Shown here piece by piece: positions 34,796-44,217 of a stretch of 64,000 bases of DNA. The stretch spans positions 310,001 through 374,000 of the forward strand of contig NZ_JADHDT010000003.1 of the NCBI RefSeq assembly GCF_016820445.1, given 5' to 3'. The notes beneath the pieces are model-generated. The model was not told where the DNA came from and searched no databases. It saw only the letters and a list, made by a program, of their open reading frames with translations. The position numbers were made by a program, and so were the translations under genes. Source of the stretch: Sphingomonas beigongshangi. Lineage in GTDB: Bacteria > Pseudomonadota > Alphaproteobacteria > Sphingomonadales > Sphingomonadaceae. Every line of letters begins with the position of its first letter. Position 1 is the first letter of the stretch.

Positions 34796-34972
34796 TCAGG
34801 CAAGATAAATGGTGCGTCGGGCGGCGTCGGCACCGTACGAAAGGCCGCCAAACGGCGTGTTCGCCTGGACCATCGACAGAATGCAAAACGGCACCGCATC
34901 CAGGCCGCAGCGCGAGGACACCGCCGTAAGACGCTTGGAATATACGATATCCGCGACCGGTAATTGCCTCAT
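34796..34972 (-). CDS. possible small ORF or leader peptide before the arabinan operon
   Basis: A 58-codon frame begins with an ATG behind a strong purine-rich ribosome site (GGGAGAGGGAGAAGCG). It ends 66 bp before the GH5 gene. The peptide (MRQLPVADIVYSKRLTAVSS, then RCGLDAVPFC and on) resembles no family I know and lacks a signal peptide. An imperfect GC-rich hairpin follows between its stop and the GH5 ribosome site. It could be a leader peptide, a remnant of a larger gene, or chance. Confidence 0.3.
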   Translation of the reverse strand: MRQLPVADIVYSKRLTAVSSRCGLDAVPFCILSMVQANTPFGGLSYGADAARRTIYLA

Positions 34973-35180
34973 CGCTTCTCCCTCTCCCTCTTGCGGCGCG
35001 TGCCGCCCGCCCATTCTCCGGGGCGGCTCCATCATCGCGGCATGCCCCGGCCAAGACAAGGGCAGAAGTGCGAACTTTATAACTAATCAGACAAATAGCG
35101 GTTGGCAGATGCGTCAGGTCGCGTTACGAAACCGCCGCCAGACCTTCGGAACCAACCGACCGGCGGCAATAGGAGGGGAT
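34973..35180. promoter_or_regulatory. divergent control region, arabinan locus
   Basis: This gap separates the minus-strand hydrolase run from the TonB receptor gene. It contains an AT-rich patch (ACTTTATAACTAATCAGACA, about 35073-35092), unusual in this DNA and a likely promoter for the receptor. AGGAGGGG lies just before the receptor ATG. No clear operator palindrome was found, and no dedicated regulator is encoded nearby. Confidence 0.4.
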
Positions 35181-38024
35181 ATGAACGCCAAGGGGATGTT
35201 GCACGCGTCGGTAGCCATGGTGGCCCTGCTGGGATGCTTGCCCGCGGCCGCACAGACCGACGGCACGCCTGTCGCGCAGACCAAGAGCGGGGCGCAGGAT
35301 CTGCCCAAGCCGGATGTCGCCTCCGACCAGAGCACGGACCCCGCCGCCGCCGACTCGGTACAGCAGACGCCGACCGATGGCAGCGACATCGTCGTTACCG
35401 GCCTGCGCCGCAGCCTCGAGTCGGCGCAGGCGATCAAGCGCACGTCCGACGGCATCGTCGATGCGGTCGTCGCGCAGGATATCGGCAAGCTGCCGGACAC
35501 CTTCGCCTCGTCGGCCCTGCAGCGTGTCGCTGGCGTCGCCGTGACGCGTGGCGGCGGCGAGTCCGCGGGCGTCACGGTACGCGGCCTCCCCGATCTCACC
35601 ACGACCTATAACGGCCGCCAGATCTTCACGGCAGAGGGGCGGTTCGTTCAGATCCAGGACTTCCCCGCCGGCACCGTCGCCGCGCTCGAAGTCTACAAAT
35701 CGGGCACCGCGAACCAGATCGAGGGCGGCATCGCCGGCGAGATCAACGTGCGCGGCCGCAAGCCGTTCGACTTCAACGGCTTCGAACTGTCGGGGTCGCT
35801 CAACGGCGTGCTGTCGCAGCAATCGGAACGGATCGTCCCCAACGGCAATCTGCTGATCAGCGACCGCTGGCAGACCGGCATCGGCGAGATGGGGCTGCTG
35901 CTCAACGCCTCGTACGTCGGCATCAATTTCATGGACTCGTCGCGCGAGCAATCGGTGGTGATCGCCACCACCGACGCGAACAACGCGCCGGGGCAGCCTG
36001 CAGGTCTGCGCTTCCCCGACGCGCAGGGGAATTTCCTGGGCTATGGCGCGCGCTACCGCCCTTCGGCCAATGCCGCGTTCCAGTGGAAGCCGACGCCTGA
36101 TCTCGAAATCTACGCCGACGGTCTGTACCAGGGCTTCCGCTCGAAAGACTACAACCGCTGGATGTTCATCCCGAACTTCGGCGGGATAACCCTGTCGAAC
36201 ATCACCACCATCCCGGGCACCAACCAGATTTCGTCCGCCACCGTCACCGGAGCCGTGCGCCCCGACGGGTACACGGGCTCGTTCAACGGTGCGACCGACA
36301 CCTACCAGGGCGGTGCCGGCTTCAACTGGAAGCGTGATCGCCTGACCATTTCCGGCGACGTCGCCTACACGGACAGCACCTATACCGCCGACCTGGTCAA
36401 CGTCGACTACGCGACCCGCGGCTCGCCGACCCATGTCTCCTATTTCAACCTGCCGAACAGCCTAGACGGCGGTCCGTCGCAGACGTTCGTCAACTATTCG
36501 ATCGCCGATCCGGCGAACTTCGTCGCCCGCGGTCTCTACCAGGAACTGACCGTGGTCAGCGGCAAGGACTGGCAGTCGCGCGCCGACCTGTCCTATGATT
36601 TCGACACCGGCTTCCTTAAGCGGCTGCAGTTCGGCGTCCGCTACGACGATCGCGACGCCAGCCGTGATTTCGGCAACATCTACAACAACGTCGCCGTTCC
36701 CGGCACGGCGACGACCGGGCCGGTGTTCTTCGAGGATCGCCAGATCCCGCTGACCTCGCTGCCCGGCGCGGACGTTCGCACCACGCTGCCCGGCTTCACC
36801 TATAACAACGGCCAGCCGAACGTCGCCTATGCGGCGATTACCCGCGACAGCATCCGCAACAACCTCGCCGCGCTGCGGGCGTTCTTCCTCGAGCCGGCGG
36901 GTACGGTCGCCTTCGATCCGACGCAGCAGTTCCGGGCGAACGAGAAGTCCTATGCCGCCTATGGCCAGCTGAAATACGGCTTCGATCTCGGCGGAATCAC
37001 GATCGACGGCCTCGCGGGCCTCCGCGTGGTGAAGACGAAGGATCGCATCCTGGCGCAGCAGAACATCGCTGGCGTCGTGTCGCCGAACACCGCGACCAAC
37101 GAATATACGGACTATCTGCCCAACGGCAGCGCGCGCATCGCATTCAGCGACGGGCTGCAGATGCGGCTGGCCTATACCAAGACGCGTACGCGCCCGAACT
37201 TCATCGACCTGCGGCCGAACCTGTCGCTTGGCACGCCGCCGACCTTCCCGGCCGGCAGCCCCTGCCTCGATCCGACCAGCGCAACGTACAACAGCCGCAA
37301 CTGTGCCCGCGGCGGATCGCAGGGCAATCCCAACCTGCAGCCGCTGGTGTCGAACAACTATGACGCGAGCCTCGAATATTACTTCTCGCGCTCGGGCTTC
37401 TTCAGCGCGGCGGTGTTCCGGCACGACGTCAAGGGCTTCCTCGCCACCGTCAACAACGTCTTCCGCGACCCGACCTATGGCCTGATCGCGATCGACCAGC
37501 CGGTCAACCTCGGCCGCACCCGCCTGCAGGGCGCGGAGGTGCAGTTCACCAGCTTCCTCGACATCGCCGGGCTGCCCGATTGGGCACGCGGCTTCGGCAT
37601 CCAGGCGAACGGTACGTACATCGATGCCAAGGGCGACCTGCAGCCCAACTTCGCCGCATCGTACAACAACCAGCAACAGGCGTTCCCGGGCGTATCGAAA
37701 TGGGCGTACAACATCGTCGCGCTGTACGAGAAGCCGCAATTCTCGGCGCGCCTCGCCTATAACTATCGCTCGCGCTTCGTCTCTTACTATACGTTCGAGA
37801 CGTTCGACCCGATCGCGCATCCGACGATCGAGGAAGGCCGCGGCCAGCTCGACTTCTCGACGTCGGTCACGCCGGTGCCGAACATCACATTGGCCTTCGA
37901 CATCGTGAACCTTCTCGGCAACCCGATCCAGCGATCCCGCCAGTACGATACGGGGGACAGCTACCTTCGCCAGGTCCTGTATCTCGAGCGCAGCTACTCG
38001 CTCGGTATCCGGTTCCGCTTCTGA
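35181..38024 (+). CDS. TonB-dependent receptor, Caulobacter/Xanthomonas type
   Basis: This 947-residue outer-membrane receptor has a signal peptide (GMLHASVAMVALLGCLPAAAQ). A TonB-box-like SDIVVTGLRRSLESAQAIKR is followed by the plug (GKLPDTFASSALQRVAGV, VTVRGLPDLTTTYNGR, FPAGTVAALEVYKSGTANQIEGGIAGEINVR). A 22-strand barrel ends in RSYSLGIRFRF with the terminal Phe. The GKLPDTNxAEALQR-like motif places it in the TIGR01782 family, often used for oligosaccharide uptake. The ATG at 35181 follows AGGAGGGG. Flanking arabinanase-type genes suggest arabino-oligosaccharides as ligand. Confidence 0.92.
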   Translation: MNAKGMLHASVAMVALLGCLPAAAQTDGTPVAQTKSGAQDLPKPDVASDQSTDPAAADSVQQTPTDGSDIVVTGLRRSLESAQAIKRTSDGIVDAVVAQDIGKLPDTFASSALQRVAGVAVTRGGGESAGVTVRGLPDLTTTYNGRQIFTAEGRFVQIQDFPAGTVAALEVYKSGTANQIEGGIAGEINVRGRKPFDFNGFELSGSLNGVLSQQSERIVPNGNLLISDRWQTGIGEMGLLLNASYVGINFMDSSREQSVVIATTDANNAPGQPAGLRFPDAQGNFLGYGARYRPSANAAFQWKPTPDLEIYADGLYQGFRSKDYNRWMFIPNFGGITLSNITTIPGTNQISSATVTGAVRPDGYTGSFNGATDTYQGGAGFNWKRDRLTISGDVAYTDSTYTADLVNVDYATRGSPTHVSYFNLPNSLDGGPSQTFVNYSIADPANFVARGLYQELTVVSGKDWQSRADLSYDFDTGFLKRLQFGVRYDDRDASRDFGNIYNNVAVPGTATTGPVFFEDRQIPLTSLPGADVRTTLPGFTYNNGQPNVAYAAITRDSIRNNLAALRAFFLEPAGTVAFDPTQQFRANEKSYAAYGQLKYGFDLGGITIDGLAGLRVVKTKDRILAQQNIAGVVSPNTATNEYTDYLPNGSARIAFSDGLQMRLAYTKTRTRPNFIDLRPNLSLGTPPTFPAGSPCLDPTSATYNSRNCARGGSQGNPNLQPLVSNNYDASLEYYFSRSGFFSAAVFRHDVKGFLATVNNVFRDPTYGLIAIDQPVNLGRTRLQGAEVQFTSFLDIAGLPDWARGFGIQANGTYIDAKGDLQPNFAASYNNQQQAFPGVSKWAYNIVALYEKPQFSARLAYNYRSRFVSYYTFETFDPIAHPTIEEGRGQLDFSTSVTPVPNITLAFDIVNLLGNPIQRSRQYDTGDSYLRQVLYLERSYSLGIRFRF

Positions 38025-38035
38025 ACGGGATAGAC

Positions 38036-39040
38036 GTGATGCGCATCAGCCGCCTTGCCCGCCGTCTGCTTCTGATCGGATCGCTCTCGTGTGCCACGAT
38101 GGCCGCGGCGGACAATCCGCAGTTCCAGGGCGCGGACCCCCATGCGATGATCATCGACGGGGCGATGTGGGTCTTTCCGACCGGCGGGCCGGGCGGCAGC
38201 TGGAGCGCCGACCGGTTCGGCGCCTTCTCGTCGCGCGACCTCAGGTCGTGGCGCAGCAGGGGCGTGTTGCTTCGCCGCGACGACATCGGCTGGATCGGCA
38301 AGGATGGCGCGCCCGACCACTTCCTGTGGGCGCCGGGCGTCGCGCGGCACAATGGGCGATGGTACCTCTATTATTCGGTGGGACCGCAGAATCCGACGCC
38401 CAGCCGCATCGGGGTCGCGGTCGCAACCCGGCCCGGCGGCCCCTATCGCGACAGTGGCAAGCCGCTGGTGACCGGCGGCAACGGGTTCGAGGCTATCGAT
38501 CCCATGGTCTTTACCGATCCGCGAACGGGCCGCAGCTACCTCTATGCGGGCGGCAGCGCCGGGGCACGACTGCGCGTCTGGCGACTGAAGCCCGACATGG
38601 TGACGATCGCGCGCGAGGAGCACGTGGACCAGCCGCCGCAGTTCACCGAGGGCGTGTTCATGCACGAGCGCCGCGGCGTCTATTATCTCTCCTACAGCCA
38701 CGGCCATTGGAATGGCCCCGACTATTCCGTCCACTATGCCACCGCGCCGTCGCCGCTCGGCCCATGGCGCTATCGGGGCCCCATCCTGCAGAGCGACGCA
38801 AGCCATCAGGGACCGGGACACCACAGCTTCGTCCGTACCCCGGATTGCGAATGGCTGATCGTCTACCACCGGTGGGACCAGGCGCCCGGGCCGATGCCGC
38901 TGCGTGGCGAGCGGCAGGTCGCGATCGATCGAATCCATTATGCCGCGGACGGCGCCATCCTGCCGGTGCACATGACCGATGGCGCCGCATCCCCGCACGA
39001 CATCGGCCTTAGCGCACGCTCGCGCGCACGGCGCTGCTGA
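38036..39040 (+). CDS. secreted GH43 family hydrolase
   Basis: This 334-residue GH43-type protein has a signal peptide (RLLLIGSLSCATMAAADN). The propeller's catalytic regions are GADPHAMIIDGAMWVF, DHFLWAPGVARHNGRWYLYYSVG, EAIDPMVFTDPRTGRSYLYAGG and the acid glutamate in PPQFTEGVFMHERRGVYYLSYS, with late HQGPGHHSFVR. The start is GTG 38036 or the next codon, ATG 38039. It begins 11 bp after the receptor stop and is probably co-transcribed with it. Likely arabinofuranosidase or xylosidase activity on the imported sugars. Confidence 0.85.
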   Translation: MMRISRLARRLLLIGSLSCATMAAADNPQFQGADPHAMIIDGAMWVFPTGGPGGSWSADRFGAFSSRDLRSWRSRGVLLRRDDIGWIGKDGAPDHFLWAPGVARHNGRWYLYYSVGPQNPTPSRIGVAVATRPGGPYRDSGKPLVTGGNGFEAIDPMVFTDPRTGRSYLYAGGSAGARLRVWRLKPDMVTIAREEHVDQPPQFTEGVFMHERRGVYYLSYSHGHWNGPDYSVHYATAPSPLGPWRYRGPILQSDASHQGPGHHSFVRTPDCEWLIVYHRWDQAPGPMPLRGERQVAIDRIHYAADGAILPVHMTDGAASPHDIGLSARSRARRC

Positions 39041-39237
39041 CGACCTTCGCGCCACGGGTCCCCGCCCACGCTCTGCCCCCGCCGGGCGCGGCCGGTCAGC
39101 GCGTGTAGAGCGCCCAGGGCCGCTGGCCGGCGACCGGACAAGAGCGTCGAACGTGGTCCGCATGCGTAGGGGATGGCGCGGCGACGGCTTTCATGACACC
39201 GACACCCTGGTCACGCCTTTCACGCTGGCCGTGGGTC

Positions 39238-40086
39238 TCACGACCCCATGCCGTCCTCGGATGGCGCGCGGTTCGCAGCCGCGTCACGATCGGGATCCAG
39301 CCGCGCCTGTGCGAACGCGATCTCGGCGCCGTCCAGCCGCACGGCCGTGAGGACGCCGGTCGCATAGACGCCCGTATCGATCCCGATCCGATGGTCGGTG
39401 ACCTCGGGCAACTCGGACCGCCAGCTATGGCCGTGCACGACGATCTTCTCGAACCGATAATCCCTGCGCAGGAATTCGTCGCGGATCCACAGGCAGTCGT
39501 CGTCGCTTTGCCGTGCCAGCGCGACGCCGGGCCTCAAGCCGGCATGGACGAAGACATAGGTGCCACGGATCACCCGCACCGGCAGGCCACGCAGCAGCGC
39601 CAGATGCGCCGCCGGCATGGCATCGAGCAGACGATCGCGTAGTTGAAAACAATCGTCCTCCGGCCCCGCTGCCACGCCATAGGAGGCGAGCGTGCCGATC
39701 CCGTCGTGCTCCAACCAGGGCAGCGCCCGGTCGGGCCGCTCCAGGAACTGCAGCAACATCGCCTCGTGGTTGCCCCGCAGGAAGGCGACATCGAACGGCG
39801 CCTGTCGCTTCATCCATACCAGGGCATCGAGCACCTTCGCCGAGTCCGGCCCGCGATCGACATAATCGCCCATGAAGATGAGCGATGCCGACCGGCCCTC
39901 GCCCGTGCGCGCGATGTCGGCGACGATCTCTTCGATCAGCGCGACCAGTTGCGTGTAGCAGCCATGGATATCGCCAATCGCATAGACCACCCTACCGTCG
40001 GTAGTCGCCGCTCGGGCCGATGGAGGATGATCGGCGATCCAGGTGATGTCGGCGCGCGGCAGCGCGGACACGGCGGCTCCCGTCAT
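39238..40086 (-). CDS. PPP-family metallophosphatase (serine/threonine phosphatase-like)
   Basis: This 282-residue protein has the three PPP signature motifs in order: VVYAIGDIHGCY, FMGDYVDRGPDS and FLRGNHEAML, plus late HAGLRPGVAL and VVHGHSWRSE. These ligate two metal ions. The protein is cytosolic, with no signal. It could be a protein phosphatase or act on dinucleotide substrates such as Ap4A; bacterial members do both. It overlaps the upstream gene by 4 bp. A 197-bp gap with no recognised feature separates it from the GH43 gene. Confidence 0.87.
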   Translation of the reverse strand: MTGAAVSALPRADITWIADHPPSARAATTDGRVVYAIGDIHGCYTQLVALIEEIVADIARTGEGRSASLIFMGDYVDRGPDSAKVLDALVWMKRQAPFDVAFLRGNHEAMLLQFLERPDRALPWLEHDGIGTLASYGVAAGPEDDCFQLRDRLLDAMPAAHLALLRGLPVRVIRGTYVFVHAGLRPGVALARQSDDDCLWIRDEFLRRDYRFEKIVVHGHSWRSELPEVTDHRIGIDTGVYATGVLTAVRLDGAEIAFAQARLDPDRDAAANRAPSEDGMGS

Positions 40087-40865
40087 GGCACGGATTCCGT
40101 CAGATCGTCGAGCTGATCGGCCAGTTGGTTGTAGCGGCGGATCGCGCCGTCGGGATCGTCGTCCGCCCGGTTGCGCGCCTCGCGCCAGCGTCGCGCGATG
40201 ACCGTGAGGTCGCGACTGCTCACGCCGCGCACCCGGGCGCGCTCATACGCGCGATACAGGCGGCCATGCGCGTTGAGCACGTCCTGGTAGATGCAGCGGT
40301 TCTCCGGACTGTTCGGCGGGCAGCCGGAGTCGCTGGCACGCCCGCCACCGCCGCGGACCCTGTCGGGAACGCGCACCGTCACGATCCGAGTCGCGCGGTC
40401 GATCGGCCGCACCGGCTGACGGGCTACGCGCGGCAGATCGGCGGCGGCGGGTGGCGTGCGATCGTCGCGCAGGACGGCCGTTTGGGCATCGTCGGTGCCG
40501 CCTGGGTCCATAGCGACGCCGGTATCCGGCAGCGAGGCGGGCGCGACGGCGGTCGGCGCGTCCGTCACACGCGGGCCGGCGGGCGCCGCTTGGTCGATTG
40601 CCCGTTTTTGAGGAGCAGTAGGCGCCGCGGAGCGGAGCGCGGCGACCGGCGGCTGCCAGCCTTCGTGGATGGCGGTAAGGCCCAGGGCCGTGCCGGCAGC
40701 GACCACCAAAGGCGGCAGGGTCAGCAGCCACCAGCGCGATCGTCGCCGCTCTCGACGGGCGACGGGGTTGGGCGACGGATGGCGGCCCGCCGTCACCCCA
40801 GCGAGCGGCTGAAAGATGCGGTCCATGTCCGCCGCCACGGTTTCGGTTCGAACGCTATGCGACAT
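40083..40865 (-). CDS. single-pass membrane protein, function unknown
   Basis: This 260-residue protein has an N-terminal cytosolic segment of about 40 residues, one membrane helix (WWLLTLPPLVVAAGTALGLTA), then a Pro/Ala-rich periplasmic linker of about 100 residues. The C-terminal helical domain contains CPPNSPENRCIYQDVLNAHG (two cysteines) and YERARVRGVSSRDLTVIARR. The ATG at 40865 has GGGGAGG about 10 bp upstream. Its stop overlaps the phosphatase start, so the pair may act together, perhaps as sensor and phosphatase. I recognise no family. Confidence 0.6.
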   Translation of the reverse strand: MSHSVRTETVAADMDRIFQPLAGVTAGRHPSPNPVARRERRRSRWWLLTLPPLVVAAGTALGLTAIHEGWQPPVAALRSAAPTAPQKRAIDQAAPAGPRVTDAPTAVAPASLPDTGVAMDPGGTDDAQTAVLRDDRTPPAAADLPRVARQPVRPIDRATRIVTVRVPDRVRGGGGRASDSGCPPNSPENRCIYQDVLNAHGRLYRAYERARVRGVSSRDLTVIARRWREARNRADDDPDGAIRRYNQLADQLDDLTESVP

Positions 40866-41015
40866 CGCCAATCATCCTCCCCGTAAGCCATTGCCCGCAC
40901 ACATTGTATTGCGGCTGAACACGCTCGCAACGTCTTATCGCGCGCGGCGTGGGACAACGCGCGCGGGCACCGACCGGCTTGGGGGGATAAGGGAGCAGCG
41001 TGGTGGCCTGATGTG

Positions 41016-41116
41016 CGATCCAGCAAAGCTGGATCGGCGCGGTACCGGCCCTCACCCCCACCCGGCCGCCCACGCAGCGTATCCTGGATGGGCGGCCGGG
41101 TGGGGGTGAGGGCCGG
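41016..41116. repeat. compound inverted repeat upstream of glpK's 3' end
   Basis: A small hairpin (CGATCCAGC-AAA-GCTGGATCG, 41016-41036) is followed by a perfect 28-bp inverted repeat (41045-41072 with 41089-41116, 16-bp loop). The 28-bp arms include CCCTCACCCCCACCCGGCC. Parts recur at 48708-48785. It lies in the 279-bp gap between glpK (stop at 41145) and the membrane-protein gene and may end glpK transcription. The rest of the gap shows nothing else. Confidence 0.75.
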
Positions 41117-41144
41117 CGCCGCTTCCACGCACGTGGATCAGGCT

Positions 41145-42626
41145 CTAGCGGAGCACCCGAGACAGCGCGTCCTGCCAGCCCGCCACCAGGCGCTCGCGGT
41201 GATCGGCTTCCATCGCCGACTCGAAGCATGCCTCGCGCGCCCACAGCCGCTCCAATTCGTCGAGTCCGGACCACAGCCCGACCGCGAGGCCTGCGTGAAA
41301 CGCCGCGCCCCGCGCGGTCGTCTCGAGGTCATCCGGGCGCTCCACGGGCACCTCGAGCAGGTCGGCGAGGAAGCGGCACAGCCAGTCGTTCGCCGCCATG
41401 CCGCCGTCGACGCGGAGCATGGCCGGCTTCGTGCCGCCGTCGCTAACCATCGTGGTCACCAGGTCGAGCGTCTGATAGCCGACGGCCTCGAGCGCGGCGC
41501 GCGCGAGATGCGCCTGCGTTGCGCCGAGCGTGAGTCCGAAGATCGCGCCCCGCGCCTCCGGCTCCCAGTGCGGCGCCCCGAGCCCGACAAAGGCCGGAAC
41601 CATGTACACGCCATGACTGTCGGGGACCTGGGTAGCCATGTCATTGGTTTCGCGCGCATGGGTGATGACGCCGATGCCGTCGCGCAACCATTTGATCGCG
41701 GCGCCCGCGACGAAGATCGAACCTTCGAGCGCATAGGTGGTGCGGCCGTTCAGCCGATACGCTGGCGTGGTCAGCAGCCGGTGTTCGGACGTGATCGCCG
41801 ACTCACCGGTGTTGAGCAACAGAAAGCAGCCAGTGCCGTAGGTCGACTTTGCCGTGCCGGGCGCGAAGCAAGCCTGTCCGAACAGCGCCGCCTGCTGGTC
41901 GCCGGCTATGCCCGTGATCGGAATGGCGGCGTCGAACAGGCCCGGCGCGGTCCTGCCGAAACAATGGGCATTGTCGTGGACCTCGGGCAGCATCTCGACC
42001 GCAATGTCGAACAGCGCGCAGAGCGTCTCGTCCCAGCAGTTTTCGTGGATGTTCCACAGCAACGTCCGCGACGCGTTGGTGACGTCGGTCGCATGCACCG
42101 CCCCCCCGGTCAGGCGAAACAGCAGGAAGCTGTCGATCGTCCCGAAGGCAAGCTCGCCGCGCGCCGCGCGCTCGCGCGCGCCGGGGACATGGTCGAGGAT
42201 CCAGCCTATCTTGGTCGCGGAGAAATACGGATCGAGCAGCAAGCCGGTCCGTGCGCGCACGTCATCCTCGGCGCCCGATGCCTTTAGCTTGGCGCAAACG
42301 GATGCGGTGCGGCGATCCTGCCACACGATGGCGTTGTGAAGCGGCTTGCCGCTCTCGCGGTCCCAGACGACCGTGGTCTCGCGCTGATTGGTGATGCCGA
42401 TCGCGGCGATGTCAGCCGCGGAAAGGCCCGCCTTGTCGATCGCCTCGCGCGCGGTCGCCAACACGTCGCGCCAGATATCCTCGGGGTCATGCTCCACCCA
42501 CCCTGGCTCGGGATAATGCTGCGCGAACTCGGTTTGCGCGGTGGCGACGCGGCGCGCGGCGGCATCGAACACCACGCTGCGCGTCGAGGTGGTACCCTGA
42601 TCGATCGCCAGGATGTGCGTTGCCAT
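41145..42626 (-). CDS. glpK: glycerol kinase
   Basis: This 493-residue FGGY-family kinase phosphorylates glycerol to glycerol-3-phosphate. The start [16 protein letters not shown] is the family's first phosphate loop. Then follow [38 protein letters not shown] [13 protein letters not shown], the second loop [14 protein letters not shown], and [19 protein letters not shown]. The ATG at 42626 is chosen over 42641 on family alignment. It is divergent from glpD, with candidate GlpR sites between. No glycerol facilitator gene is nearby. Confidence 0.95.
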   Translation of the reverse strand: MATHILAIDQGTTSTRSVVFDAAARRVATAQTEFAQHYPEPGWVEHDPEDIWRDVLATAREAIDKAGLSAADIAAIGITNQRETTVVWDRESGKPLHNAIVWQDRRTASVCAKLKASGAEDDVRARTGLLLDPYFSATKIGWILDHVPGARERAARGELAFGTIDSFLLFRLTGGAVHATDVTNASRTLLWNIHENCWDETLCALFDIAVEMLPEVHDNAHCFGRTAPGLFDAAIPITGIAGDQQAALFGQACFAPGTAKSTYGTGCFLLLNTGESAITSEHRLLTTPAYRLNGRTTYALEGSIFVAGAAIKWLRDGIGVITHARETNDMATQVPDSHGVYMVPAFVGLGAPHWEPEARGAIFGLTLGATQAHLARAALEAVGYQTLDLVTTMVSDGGTKPAMLRVDGGMAANDWLCRFLADLLEVPVERPDDLETTARGAAFHAGLAVGLWSGLDELERLWAREACFESAMEADHRERLVAGWQDALSRVLR

Positions 42627-42639
42627 CGAATACCTCTCC

Positions 42640-42690
42640 ATGTTCGATTTGGTTGTTGATTGTTTTCATTTGCGCGTCAATATGTTCGAT
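42640..42690. promoter_or_regulatory. candidate GlpR operator half-sites
   Basis: ATGTTCGAT occurs exactly twice (42640-42648 and 42682-42690), 42 bp apart, close to four helical turns. A reversed partial copy (ATCGAAT) is at 42625. The E. coli GlpR half-site consensus is close to this sequence. The pair lies between divergent glpK and glpD, and glpR is in the same locus. Binding is inferred. Confidence 0.5.
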
Positions 42691-44217
42691 ATGAGCGCGG
42701 AAACGAAGATCGATCTGCTGATCGTCGGAGGCGGGATCAACGGCGCCGGGATCGCACGCGATGCCGCAGGACGGGGGCTGTCGGTGATGCTCGTCGAGCA
42801 GGACGATCTCGCCAGCCACACATCTTCCGCGTCCACGAAGCTGATCCACGGCGGTCTGCGCTATCTGGAATATGGCGAGTTCCGGCTGGTGCGCGAGGCG
42901 CTGATCGAGCGCGAGCGGCTTTGGGGCATGGCACCGCACATCATCTGGCCGCTGCGCTTCGTGCTGCCACAGACCCAATCGCCGCGTCCGGCCTGGATGG
43001 TGCGGCTTGGGCTGTTCCTCTACGACCATCTCGGCGGCCGCAAGCGGCTGCCGGGTACAGAGACGATCGCGCTGGAGCGGTCGGCATGCGGCGCGGGCCT
43101 CGCGCCCCGCGCGGGCAAGGCCTTCGTCTATTCGGACTGCTGGGTCGAGGACAGCCGGCTCGTCGTGCTCAACGCGCGCGACGCGTCGGAGCGGGGCGCG
43201 ATCGTGCGCACGCGAACGCGGCTCGTCAGCGCCCGCAGGGAGGGCGAGCATTGGATCGCCACGATCGAAAGCGGGGACGACGGCGCGGCAGGCCACGGTA
43301 CATCCGAAGTGCACGCGCGTGTCCTGGTGAACGCCGGCGGCCCATGGGTGGCAGACGTACTGCAGCGCGCCGGCAACAGCCGCAACGACCGTGGTGTGCG
43401 GCTGATCAAGGGCAGCCACCTTGTGCTGCCAAGGCTGTACGAGGGCGATCACGCCTTCATGCTGCAGAATCCCGACCGCCGTATCGTCTTCGTGATCCCC
43501 TACGAAGGCGAATTCTCGCTGGTCGGCACCACCGACGAGCCATGGACGGGTGCGCCCGGACGGGCGGAAATCAGCGCGGACGAGACGCGCTATCTACTCG
43601 ACACGGTCAACCGCTATTTCGCGCGCGCGGTAGCGGCGGACGATGTCGTTTGGAGCTATGCCGGCATCCGCCCGCTCTATGACGACAAGGCGGCGAACGC
43701 CTCCGCGGTAACGCGCGACTATGTGCTCGATCTCGACGCTCCAGACGGAGCGCCGCCGATGCTGAGCATTTTCGGCGGCAAGATCACGACGTATCGCAAG
43801 CTCGCCGAGCATGCGATGGCACAGCTCGCGCGCTTCTTCCCGGCGGCGACGGGTGCCTGGACCGCGGGCGCGACGCTACCCGGCGGCGATTTCCTCGATT
43901 TCGACGCCTATCTGGCCGAACTGGCGCAGGCGCGTCCCGCGATTCCCGCCGCCGTGTTACGGCGGCTGGTGCGCGCCTATGGCACGGACGTCGCGACGCT
44001 GGTGCCGGCGGGCGCGTCGCTGGCGGATCTGGGCGAAGACCTGGGCGGCGGGCTGACGACGCGCGAAGTCGACCACCTGCGCGCGCGCGAATGGGCCCGG
44101 ACGGCGGAGGACATTCTCTACCGTCGCAGCAAGCTCGGCCTGCACGTTCCCGCCGGCACGGCCGCGCGGATCGATGCGTATCTCGCGAGCGCGACCGGCA
44201 CGGGCGCCGCGGCATGA
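42691..44217 (+). CDS. glpD: glycerol-3-phosphate dehydrogenase, aerobic type
   Basis: This 508-residue FAD enzyme oxidises glycerol-3-phosphate to dihydroxyacetone phosphate at the inner membrane, passing electrons to quinone. FAD-binding DLLIVGGGINGAGIARDAAG is followed by HTSSASTKLIHGGLRYLEYGEF, the GlpD signature. Next comes RLIKGSHLVLPRLY, then VIPYEGEFSLVGTTD and a late YRRSKLGLHVP. Start choice is uncertain: MSAETKIDL at 42691 fits the family, while an ATG at 42682 overlaps a candidate GlpR half-site. The stop overlaps the glpR start by 4 bp. Confidence 0.93.
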   Translation: MSAETKIDLLIVGGGINGAGIARDAAGRGLSVMLVEQDDLASHTSSASTKLIHGGLRYLEYGEFRLVREALIERERLWGMAPHIIWPLRFVLPQTQSPRPAWMVRLGLFLYDHLGGRKRLPGTETIALERSACGAGLAPRAGKAFVYSDCWVEDSRLVVLNARDASERGAIVRTRTRLVSARREGEHWIATIESGDDGAAGHGTSEVHARVLVNAGGPWVADVLQRAGNSRNDRGVRLIKGSHLVLPRLYEGDHAFMLQNPDRRIVFVIPYEGEFSLVGTTDEPWTGAPGRAEISADETRYLLDTVNRYFARAVAADDVVWSYAGIRPLYDDKAANASAVTRDYVLDLDAPDGAPPMLSIFGGKITTYRKLAEHAMAQLARFFPAATGAWTAGATLPGGDFLDFDAYLAELAQARPAIPAAVLRRLVRAYGTDVATLVPAGASLADLGEDLGGGLTTREVDHLRAREWARTAEDILYRRSKLGLHVPAGTAARIDAYLASATGTGAAA

